Positions 25,580 through 31,844 of a stretch of 44,679 nt of DNA are shown here, in pieces. This stretch comes from Salinivenus sp. (GTDB taxonomy: Bacteria > Bacteroidota > Rhodothermia > Rhodothermales > Salinibacteraceae), in contig JAHENZ010000215.1 in the NCBI GenBank assembly GCA_018609755.1, forward strand, positions 1 to 44,679, given 5' to 3'. Each line of letters begins with the position of its first letter. The first letter of the stretch is position 1. A program made the translations under genes and the position numbers. Below the pieces are notes generated by a model that worked only from the letters and a program-made list of their open reading frames with translations, made no database searches and was not told where the DNA came from.

Positions 25580-28069
25580 CTACTCCGCCATCGATGAGTA
25601 CGTTGGCGGGAGAAGGACGAGAGCACCGGGCTGGTGCTCAAGCATGAGGCGGAGGAACGTCAACTCCGGATTGTCCTGAGCGGACGCCTTCTCTTCGATC
25701 GTTGAATCTGCAAATATAGAGTCGAGGAGGCCGGGCAGCATTTGCCCGAAGTTGAACGCTCCCGAATAGGGATTCACTTCTCGAACCGACGATTCGTCCG
25801 GCGCAAGCCCCGCAGCCGTTCGAGCGAGCTCTACCGCCTGCGTCAGCCCGCCGATCTCGTCTACCAGCCCCACCTCCTTGCCGTCGAACCCCGAGTAGAT
25901 CCGCCCCTCGCCGACCTCCCGGATGTGCGCGACGGTCGTGTCGCGTCCCTCCGCAACCGTCGCCACAAACTGGTCGTACTCCTTCCGAATGACAGTTTCC
26001 ACTCGCGAGAGCTCCGCATCGGTGAGCTTGCGGGTGGGAATCGAGACGCCCAACAGCGGAAGCTGAAGCCCCTTGAAGAGGCCTGCCCGCTCGCCCCGCT
26101 TCACCACGTCGCTCGACAACCCCGTCTTGTCGCCAAACCCCTGGTCGTAGATCCAGCCGCCGATGACCCCGATCGAGCCCGTCACAGTGTTCGGCCCGGC
26201 GAGAATCGTGTCGGCATGCGTGGAGACCCAGTAGCCCCCCGACCCGGCCAGTTGCCCCTGACTCACGATAACCGGCTTCTCTTTCGCCAGCATCTTGACG
26301 GCCTCGCCCACCTGCGCGGCGGCCACCGGCGATCCGCCCGGCGAATCGACCCGAAAAACCACTGCCGCCACGTCGTCGTCTTCGCCCAGGTCGCGAATTT
26401 GCTTACTGAGCTTTCGGCTGCCCATGCCGCCGTCCACCTGCGTGGCGCCGATGCCATAGACGACGGCGATCTCGGGCTTCGCTCCCCACTCACGAGTCGC
26501 GGTCGCAATCTCATTAAGGCCGTCGGCGTCGATCGATGAGGTTTCCTCAGGCGTGACGCTCTTCAACAATTCATCGCGCTCGTGCCAGCGGGCCAGCGTG
26601 TCTACGAGGCCCGCCTGCTGGGCCTCTCGGGCCGTGAGGATCGTTTTCCGGTCGATGATGCGGTCGAGCGAGTCGACACTCAGGGCGCGAGAGTTCGCCA
26701 CGGCGTCCCGCACGAGTTCATACTGATCGTCCACGTACTGCTGACGCTGAAGGCTGTCGGCTTCGGAGTAGTCTGTACGGGAGAATTGCTCGAACGCGGA
26801 CTTGTACTCGAAGAAGCGCCACGCCTGCACGCCGAGCCCGAGCTTGTCGAGCGTCCCCTTCACGAAGGTGCGGCTCGACGCGTATCCCGGCAGCGTGAGG
26901 AGTCCCTGCGGATCGAGGGCCACGACGTCCGCCGCGCTAGCAAGATGGTAATTCGTGAGGTCGGCGCTCTCCATGTGAGCAACCACCGCCACGCCGTTTC
27001 GCTGGGCCGTCTCGATGGCGGTACGAAGTTCCCAGGCAAGCTCCGGCGAGACCTGGAGGTCGGATAGGTTGAGCGCAACGGCCGTAACTCGATCATTTTC
27101 TCCTGCCTGCTGGAGGGTGCGCAGGATCTCGTAGAACCGGACGGATGCGTCTCCAAACAAGTCTCCGTACCGGGCCTCCTGATAGCGCACCGGGCCGTCC
27201 AGCGACAGTTCGACGTGCTCCTGCCCGTCCCGGACCGCCTCGGCGAAGGCGCTGGGCTCATAGTCGCCCGCCCGAATGCGATTCACTTGCCGGGTGTAGC
27301 TTCCGCTCGGGTCGACGCGAGATTCGCTGTCGACGCCCGCCCGCCCAAGCTCCACCCGCAGGCCGACCGAGAACGCCTCACTCTCGAACAAGCGTCCCCG
27401 CAAATCGAGGCCCGGAATCACTTCGACCGCCGCCCCGACACTCCACGGCACGTCCGCAAGCGCCTGCCCGTCGCTCCACGCGGCGTCGGCAAAAAGAGTA
27501 AGTCGAGAATTTCCGAGAGGTCGCACCCCAAGCTCACCAACCACCTCCCGGTCGTTCGTCTCCAGGGCCACGTTGCCCACGAGCCCGACCGAGAGATATG
27601 AGCTGGGGCGCGCAATCGTCCCGACCGTGAGCCGGTTGTAGCGCCCGAGCGCCGTGGCGTCGCCCGAGAATCCTTGATACCCCATCCCGAAGGCCGCGTC
27701 GCCGGTTCCGCCGGACAAACTTAGGTGGTACCCGGTCGTGCGGAGTGGTCCGGTCGTGCGTCGAAGGATCCCCGCCCCCAATCCGCCGGCACTCGTAAAG
27801 ACGCCCCAGTCATCTACCGACGCCGCCGCTCGCCCATCAGTGGACCAGGCCGCCACGAAATGATTCCCCGCCAGCGACGGGACTGCCGGATTGCCGTAGC
27901 CCAACAATCCCTCGCGGAAACTCGCGGGGAGCGCTCCCAGTAGATCGGTGGTCTCGTAGTAGGAGACCATGTCGGGGCGGGGGGTCACTTGTCCGTGCGA
28001 CGTACTGCCCCCAATTCCAATGAGCATCAGCAGGGCCAGCAACAGGGATCGACGTGTGAGCTCTTTCAT
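25580..28069 (-). CDS. sppA: signal peptide peptidase SppA, 67K type, with extra N-terminal beta-rich domain
   Basis: A serine-lysine protease that degrades cleaved signal peptides or other membrane-associated peptides. The 829-residue product is about 200 longer than E. coli SppA (618). Catalytic residues are visible: K423 in FEYKSAFEQF and S610 in LAGSGGYWVST, with VDSPGGSP at 575-581. These are the two tandem SppA/ClpP-like domains (about 285-520 and 530-760). Residues 1-27 are a cleavable Sec signal (MKELTRRSLLLALLMLIG). Residues about 35-250 alternate Gly-rich beta strands (for example GYHLSLSGGTGDAAFGMGYQ, cited in full) and resemble part of an outer-membrane barrel. The usual N-terminal membrane anchor is absent. 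The start at 28069 is chosen because the signal peptide begins there; the frame is open to 28138. Confidence 0.88.
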   Translation of the reverse strand: MKELTRRSLLLALLMLIGIGGSTSHGQVTPRPDMVSYYETTDLLGALPASFREGLLGYGNPAVPSLAGNHFVAAWSTDGRAAASVDDWGVFTSAGGLGAGILRRTTGPLRTTGYHLSLSGGTGDAAFGMGYQGFSGDATALGRYNRLTVGTIARPSSYLSVGLVGNVALETNDREVVGELGVRPLGNSRLTLFADAAWSDGQALADVPWSVGAAVEVIPGLDLRGRLFESEAFSVGLRVELGRAGVDSESRVDPSGSYTRQVNRIRAGDYEPSAFAEAVRDGQEHVELSLDGPVRYQEARYGDLFGDASVRFYEILRTLQQAGENDRVTAVALNLSDLQVSPELAWELRTAIETAQRNGVAVVAHMESADLTNYHLASAADVVALDPQGLLTLPGYASSRTFVKGTLDKLGLGVQAWRFFEYKSAFEQFSRTDYSEADSLQRQQYVDDQYELVRDAVANSRALSVDSLDRIIDRKTILTAREAQQAGLVDTLARWHERDELLKSVTPEETSSIDADGLNEIATATREWGAKPEIAVVYGIGATQVDGGMGSRKLSKQIRDLGEDDDVAAVVFRVDSPGGSPVAAAQVGEAVKMLAKEKPVIVSQGQLAGSGGYWVSTHADTILAGPNTVTGSIGVIGGWIYDQGFGDKTGLSSDVVKRGERAGLFKGLQLPLLGVSIPTRKLTDAELSRVETVIRKEYDQFVATVAEGRDTTVAHIREVGEGRIYSGFDGKEVGLVDEIGGLTQAVELARTAAGLAPDESSVREVNPYSGAFNFGQMLPGLLDSIFADSTIEEKASAQDNPELTFLRLMLEHQPGALVLLPPTYSSMAE

Positions 28070-28320
28070 GATGTGCGACTCAAAACAAATGGACGTGTGC
28101 AGGAAAACAGAATACGTACCCATCCTCGGCGATGCCAAAGTCTATCCTAACGGAATGGGACCTCTCGGATCGTGGCGACTCGTGTTTGCCGCCGAAACGC
28201 AAAGTTTTCTTTAGGATTGTGACGATAAGGATGGGACAAACGGGGGTTCGGAACGTCGGCGAAGGTCCCGATGTTACAGCCCTCGGTTTTGAAACGATAG
28301 TTCCTTACTCCTGACAACTG
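28070..28320. promoter_or_regulatory. upstream region shared by sppA and the cysteine operon leader
   Basis: 251 bp between the divergent sppA start and the leader ORF. It must hold both promoters. I see no good TTTG/TAnnTTTG pair; weak candidates for the leader side are TACTCCTG at 28306-28313 and TTTG at 28288-28291, with spacing shorter than normal. Nothing else is recognised. Confidence 0.35.
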
Positions 28321-28449
28321 ATGGACGCCTTTCGCTCCGTCATAGCGGCCTGGGGATCAACTGCTCCGAATGCATCCGGAGCCTGTTGTTGGTGTCTGTG
28401 CTCCCCCGAGAGGCTGCGTCTACATGACGGTGCGTCCGTCCCGCGGTAG
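28321..28449 (+). CDS. cysteine-rich leader peptide of the cysM operon (predicted)
   Basis: A 42-codon ORF, ATG at 28321 to TAG at 28447-28449, with an in-frame stop three codons upstream (28312-28314), so the start is well bounded. Codons 22-27 read Cys-Cys-Trp-Cys-Leu-Cys: four Cys codons (28384-28389, 28393-28395, 28399-28401) in a product that otherwise has none. Cys is one of the rarest residues in proteins, so this cluster directly ahead of a cysteine-synthesis operon is unlikely to be chance. The peptide itself probably has no function; ribosome speed over the Cys codons would sense cysteinyl-tRNA. Polycysteine leader ORFs acting as attenuators are known in mycobacteria. No Shine-Dalgarno sequence is seen. 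Expression has to be shown. Confidence 0.72.
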   Translation: MDAFRSVIAAWGSTAPNASGACCWCLCSPERLRLHDGASVPR

Positions 28450-28512
28450 ATCTCCGCGTCAAATATTCTGGAGTCTGCAGCCTCTCCGGTCTCCGCCGTG
28501 AGAGGCTTTTTT
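28408..28512 (+). promoter_or_regulatory. antiterminator/terminator switch (transcription attenuator) for the cysM operon
   Basis: Segment 2, GAGAGGCTGC (28408-28417), is perfectly complementary over 10 bp to segment 3, GCAGCCTCTC (28477-28486). Segment 3 overlaps the left arm of the terminator (28480-28489), whose right arm contains GAGAGGC (28500-28506), the same sequence as the start of segment 2. The two pairings are therefore mutually exclusive. A weak 1:2 pairing is possible: AGCCT (28380-28384) with AGGCT (28411-28415), enclosing the Cys codons. A ribosome slowed at codons 22-23 would leave segment 2 free and favour read-through into cysM. Confidence 0.68.
28480..28512 (+). terminator. 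intrinsic terminator 13 nt before cysM
   Basis: The stem is GCCTCTC (28480-28486) with GAGAGGC (28500-28506). An inner CGG:CCG helix (28487-28489 with 28496-28498) and one bulged T extend it to 10 bp around a 6-nt loop. Six T follow (28507-28512). No plus-strand gene other than the leader ORF lies upstream, so it should act only as a leader terminator for the cysM operon. Confidence 0.8.
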
Positions 28513-28525
28513 CGTTGCCCCCTGG

Positions 28526-29497
28526 ATGCTTCCTTCTGCAATGCCCCCACACTCGCCTTCCGCTCCCCCCTCCGCCGGCCTCGCCGCAACCTCCCCGTCC
28601 GGCGTGGTCGACAATGTAGGTGAGACGCCCCTCCTGCGCCTCGACCGTGTGACGGACGATCTGCCGTCGACCGTGACGGTGTGTGCAAAAGCGGAGCATC
28701 TGAATCCCGGGGGATCCGTGAAGGACCGTCCGGCCCTCCGCATGATCGAAGAGGGGTTGGAGAGCGGCGCCTTCGAGCCGCATCAGACGCTGATCGACGC
28801 GACGAGCGGCAACACGGGCATTGCCTACGCCATGATTGGGGCGGCGATGGACCTCGACGTGACGCTCGCCCTTCCGGAAAATGCCTCGGAGGAGCGGAAA
28901 AAGGTGCTGCGCAGCTACGGCGCCGAGCTCTTGCTGACGGATCCGATGGAGGGCACCGACGGAGCGCAGCGGCACGTGAAGGAGATCGTGCAAGAAAAGC
29001 CCGATCGCTACTTCTACCCCGATCAGTACAACAACGACGCCAACTGGCAATCACACTACGACGGCACGGGGACCGAAATTTTGGAACAGACCGATGGCGA
29101 AATCACGCACTTCGTCACGGGCCTCGGCACGACGGGCACGTTCACGGGCGTCTCGCGCCGCCTCAAGGACTACGACAATTCCATCCAATGCATTGCGCTG
29201 CAACCGGAAACGGCAATGCACGGAATGGAGGGACTGAAGCACATGGAAACAGCGATCGTCCCGGGCATCTACGCCCCCGACGAGGCCGACGCGCATATGA
29301 CCTGCTCGACCGAAACGGCCTACGCCATGACCCGCCGTCTGGCCCGCGAGGACGGACTGCTCGTCGGGCCCTCGGCCGGAGCCAATGTGGCGACGGCCCT
29401 CGAGGTGGCGCGGTCGCTGGACGCTGGAGTCGTGGCAACAATCCTCTGCGATACCGGCACACGCTACCTGAGCGACGACTTTTGGACTGAAGAGTGA
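28526..29497 (+). CDS. cysM: CysM-type PLP-dependent cysteine synthase
   Basis: Makes cysteine by beta-replacement on an activated serine. The 323-residue product has the fold-type II signature: the PLP Lys in NPGGSVKDRPALRMIEEG, the phosphate-binding or substrate loop DATSGNTGIAYAM, and the Gly-rich HFVTGLGTTGTFTG. Compared with Mycobacterium CysM (from memory), a Lys in GLKHME aligns with Arg220, which binds the phosphate of O-phosphoserine. That fits use of O-phosphoserine and a protein-bound sulfur donor. It lacks the longer mycobacterial C-terminal tail that closes the active site. An internal ATG at 28541 is an equally possible start. First gene of a four-gene set with a JAMM protease, a sulfur carrier and a MoeB-rhodanese protein, preceded by a predicted Cys attenuator. 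Confidence 0.92.
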   Translation: MLPSAMPPHSPSAPPSAGLAATSPSGVVDNVGETPLLRLDRVTDDLPSTVTVCAKAEHLNPGGSVKDRPALRMIEEGLESGAFEPHQTLIDATSGNTGIAYAMIGAAMDLDVTLALPENASEERKKVLRSYGAELLLTDPMEGTDGAQRHVKEIVQEKPDRYFYPDQYNNDANWQSHYDGTGTEILEQTDGEITHFVTGLGTTGTFTGVSRRLKDYDNSIQCIALQPETAMHGMEGLKHMETAIVPGIYAPDEADAHMTCSTETAYAMTRRLAREDGLLVGPSAGANVATALEVARSLDAGVVATILCDTGTRYLSDDFWTEE

Positions 29498-29500
29498 ATC

Positions 29501-29542
29501 ATGAAGCGCGATCCGTGAGTGTTTTCACTCGTCACGCTTCAT
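29501..29542 (+). repeat. hairpin between cysM and the JAMM gene
   Basis: ATGAAGCGCGATCCGTGAGTG, cited in part as ATGAAGCG...GTGAGTG (29501-29521), pairs with CACTCGTCACGCTTCAT (29526-29542) around a TTTT loop. The outer 8 bp and inner 5-7 bp are paired, with an asymmetric internal loop. It starts three bases after the cysM stop and uses words like those at 17581-17659 (TCACGC, GTGAAGCG). It may be an RNA processing or stability element. Confidence 0.65.
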
Positions 29543-29578
29543 ACATCAATCCCCCCTTTTCACCGACGCATTCCCCCA

Positions 29579-30016
29579 ATGGAAACGACCGAACCGGTCC
29601 TCAACGACATTCGTGCTCATGGCGCCGACGCCTACCCCGAAGAGGGCTGTGGCTTTTTGCTCGGCACCGTAACCGACGACGGCGAGAACCGCGTGGTGAC
29701 GGCGCGGCGAGCCACAAATCGGCGGTCTGAGCGCCGGACGCGCCGCTACCAGCTGACGGCGGAGGACTACCGCGAGGCGGATCAAGCCGCACGCGAGCAG
29801 GGGCTCGACGTGGTGGGAATCTACCACTCCCACCCCGACCATCCGGCCCGTCCGTCCGAGACGGATCTAGAGGATGCCACCTTTCCCGGCTTCACCTACG
29901 TCATCGTATCCGTCCACGACGGCGATCCGAAGAACCTGACGGCCTGGACCCTCGCCCCGGACCGCTCCGAGTTTCAGCGTGAAGAGGTCGCCCTCCATGC
30001 CCTTGAAGCTGCCTAG
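29579..30016 (+). CDS. JAMM/Mov34 metalloprotease (Mec-like, M67 family)
   Basis: A zinc-dependent isopeptidase or peptidase domain of 145 residues. The JAMM motif is complete: E22 in PEEGCGFLLG, then H83 and H85 in YHSHPDHPARPSETD, with S93 and D96. In Mycobacterium the homologue Mec (Rv1334) cleaves the CysO-cysteine adduct to free cysteine. The same role is inferred here from the cysM, carrier and MoeB neighbours. The frame opens at 29519, but the ATG at 29579 gives the family N-terminus. There is an 81-bp gap from cysM (with a hairpin) and a 51-bp gap to the carrier. Ubiquitin-like conjugation systems also use JAMM proteases, but no E2 is present. Confidence 0.92.
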   Translation: METTEPVLNDIRAHGADAYPEEGCGFLLGTVTDDGENRVVTARRATNRRSERRTRRYQLTAEDYREADQAAREQGLDVVGIYHSHPDHPARPSETDLEDATFPGFTYVIVSVHDGDPKNLTAWTLAPDRSEFQREEVALHALEAA

Positions 30017-30020
30017 ACGA

Positions 30021-30067
30021 CAACGTCCAACACTCACTGCTTCCCCCTCAACGTCCAACGTCAACAC
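30021..30067. repeat. short CAACGTCCAAC tandem between the JAMM and carrier genes
   Basis: CAACGTCCAAC occurs at 30027-30037 and again near 30053-30063, followed by GTCAACAC up to the carrier start. It is one more degenerate intergenic tandem, with only direct repeats and no clear inverted arm. Confidence 0.5.
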
Positions 30068-30361
30068 ATGTCAACCACTGAAGCAACTGTCGTCACTGTT
30101 CGCATCCCCACGCCCCTTCGCTCGGCCACCGACGGCCAGAGCACCGTGGAGGTCGAGGGTACGACTGTGGACGACGCGCTCCGCGCACTCGTGGACGAAT
30201 ACCCCGACCTCGCCGACAATCTCTACAACGAAGATGACGAGCTGCGCCAGTTCGTGAACGTCTACGTGGACGACGAGGACGTGCGCTTCGGCGATGGCGT
30301 GAACACAAAGCTGGAGTCCGGAAGCGAGATTTCCATCGTCCCGTCCATTGCCGGCGGCTGA
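30068..30361 (+). CDS. ubiquitin-fold sulfur carrier protein (CysO/MoaD/ThiS family)
   Basis: A 97-residue beta-grasp protein ending in Gly-Gly (ISIVPSIAGG), the C-terminus that is adenylated and turned into a thiocarboxylate. Features include VRIPTPLRSATDGQSTVEV, TTVDDALRALVDEYPDLADN and FVNVYVDDEDVRFGDG. Between cysM, a JAMM protease and a MoeB-rhodanese gene it is best read as the CysO-type donor of sulfur to CysM; after the reaction CysO carries cysteine at its C-terminus. A role in molybdopterin or thiamin synthesis cannot be excluded but has no local support, since no moaE or thiG is adjacent. Confidence 0.92.
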   Translation: MSTTEATVVTVRIPTPLRSATDGQSTVEVEGTTVDDALRALVDEYPDLADNLYNEDDELRQFVNVYVDDEDVRFGDGVNTKLESGSEISIVPSIAGG

Positions 30362-30436
30362 ACAGTTTACATTCGGAGTGCCGCATGTTAATCGGTGTAG
30401 CTGCGTTTCGCACGCCGAGTGTGGTTCGCGCTCATC

Positions 30437-30520
30437 GATTGTGCGTATTGCGTGTTGCGTATTGAGCCAAACCGTTGTCTCATACATTCCGCACGGAATA
30501 CGAAATACGCAATACGAAAC
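30437..30520. repeat. heptamer hairpin (GCGTATT/AATACGC words) between carrier and MoeB genes
   Basis: Left arm 30441-30464 reads GCGTATT, GCGTGTT, GCGTATT with flanks. Right arm 30491-30520 reads GGAATAC, GAAATAC, GCAATAC, GAAAC. The arms are imperfect inverted copies around a 26-nt loop. It lies inside the cysteine operon, in the largest gap of that operon (190 bp). Similar TACGCAA-like heptamer tandems are known to me from other bacteria, without an agreed function. Confidence 0.82.
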
Positions 30521-30551
30521 GACTTCCCGAATAGCAGATCAACCTGAGCAC

Positions 30552-31760
30552 ATGGCTACTACTACCGCAGAACCAAAACAGCAAGAAGCGGAGCTCTCCT
30601 CGGAGGAGCTGCAACGCTACAGCCGGCACCTTACGCTCCCGGAGTTTGGGCGAGAGGGCCAGCAGAAGCTTAAAAATTCCTCTGTCCTCCTCGTGGGGGC
30701 CGGAGGACTGGGCTCTCCAGCGGCCACGTATCTGGCGGCAGCGGGCGTCGGGCGCATCGGCCTCGTCGACTTCGATACGGTCGAGGCGTCTAACCTCCAA
30801 CGGCAGATTCTCTACGGCACCAGCGACGTAGGGCGCCCCAAGCTAGAGGCGGCGTCCGAACGCCTGAACGACCTCAACCCGCACGTCGAGATCGAACGTC
30901 ACGAGGTCCGCCTCACGAGCGACAACGCGCTCGACATCATCGACGACTACGACGTGGTGGCGGACGGAACCGACAACTTCCCGACCCGCTACCTCGTGAA
31001 CGATGCCTGTGTAATGACGGGAACGCCGAACGTATACGCATCCATCTTCCGGTTCGAAGGACAAGTGTCCGTCTTCGCCACCGAGGACGGCCCCTGCTAC
31101 CGCTGCCTCTACGAGGAGCCGCCCCCTCCGGGCCTCGTCCCCTCCTGCGCCGAGGGTGGCGTGCTCGGCATCCTGCCCGGCTTCATCGGCACCCTTCAGG
31201 CGACGGAGGTCATCAAGGTGCTCACCGGCATTGGGAAGCCGCTCATCGGACGCCTGCTGATGGCGGACGCCCTGGAGATGAACTTCCGCACGCTCAACGT
31301 GCCGACGAATCCCGAGTGCCCCGTCTGCGGCGACGACCCGTCGGTGACGGAACTGATCGACTACGAAGCATTTTGCGGCATCAACTTCGACGGCTCCGAA
31401 AACGGTTCTTCCGACGACGTGTCTGACTCTGACGATTCAGTCCCCGAGATTTCCGTGCACGACCTGAAGCAGCGCCGCGACGCGGGCGACGCCCCGTTCG
31501 TGCTCGACGTGCGCGAACCGTACGAGGCCGATATCGCGAGCATCGGCGCCGACCAGCTCATCCCGGTCGACCAGCTGGAGGAGCGTCTCGACGAACTGGA
31601 GGTGGACAAAGATGAGGAATTCGTCGTCCACTGCCGCTCGGGCGGCCGCTCGGCGAAGGCCACGAAGATGCTGCGCGAGAAGGGCTACAAGGCCTCAAAC
31701 CTCGCGGGTGGCGTCCTTGCCTGGAGCGACGAGATTGACCCGGACGTGCCGCAGTATTAA
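30552..31760 (+). CDS. moeB: MoeB-like E1 adenylyltransferase with C-terminal rhodanese (MoeZ type)
   Basis: Adenylates the Gly-Gly end of the sulfur carrier and transfers sulfur to it. The 402-residue product has an E1-like domain: GAGGLGSP (49-56), DGTDNF (138-143) with D141, zinc Cys pairs CYRC (182-185) and CPVC (256-259), and C199 in PSCAEGG. An acidic Ser/Asp linker (about 281-296) leads to a rhodanese domain with the sulfur-accepting C361 in VVHCRSGGRSAKA. The frame is open upstream through the heptamer repeat; the ATG at 30552 is used. MoeZ of Mycobacterium sulfurates CysO, and the same is inferred for this pair. An intrinsic terminator follows at 31787-31825, so this is the last gene of the operon. 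Confidence 0.95.
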   Translation: MATTTAEPKQQEAELSSEELQRYSRHLTLPEFGREGQQKLKNSSVLLVGAGGLGSPAATYLAAAGVGRIGLVDFDTVEASNLQRQILYGTSDVGRPKLEAASERLNDLNPHVEIERHEVRLTSDNALDIIDDYDVVADGTDNFPTRYLVNDACVMTGTPNVYASIFRFEGQVSVFATEDGPCYRCLYEEPPPPGLVPSCAEGGVLGILPGFIGTLQATEVIKVLTGIGKPLIGRLLMADALEMNFRTLNVPTNPECPVCGDDPSVTELIDYEAFCGINFDGSENGSSDDVSDSDDSVPEISVHDLKQRRDAGDAPFVLDVREPYEADIASIGADQLIPVDQLEERLDELEVDKDEEFVVHCRSGGRSAKATKMLREKGYKASNLAGGVLAWSDEIDPDVPQY

Positions 31761-31786
31761 GCGCGCCCCCTTTTCCCGTATCATTT

Positions 31787-31825
31787 CCCCGTTGGACGCT
31801 GGAGGCGTCTGACGGGGATTTTTTT
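31787..31825 (+). terminator. intrinsic terminator of the cysM-moeB operon
   Basis: CCCCGTTGGACGC (31787-31799) pairs with GCGTCTGACGGGG (31805-31817) over 13 positions, two of them G-U, around a 5-nt loop. A and seven T (31818-31825) follow. It starts 27 bp after the moeB stop codon. Confidence 0.9.
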
Positions 31826-31844
31826 GGAGGGGACTCAGTGCCCC

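Noticed and set aside
28370-28501. Alternative 43-codon ORF in another frame of the cysM leader, with two Cys codons, ending inside the terminator
   Set aside because: Only two scattered Cys codons; the frame starting at 28321 has four Cys in six codons and a stop before the terminator, which fits attenuation far better.
28070-28525. SAM, T-box or other known riboswitch, or tmRNA, in the cysM leader
   Set aside because: None of the conserved cores or a CCA-type end could be found; the leader ORF and simple competing helices explain the region.
28526-31760. Anti-phage ubiquitin-like conjugation (Bil-type) operon
   Set aside because: JAMM protease, E1-like enzyme and ubiquitin fold are present, but no E2, and cysM plus a rhodanese domain point to sulfur transfer for cysteine.
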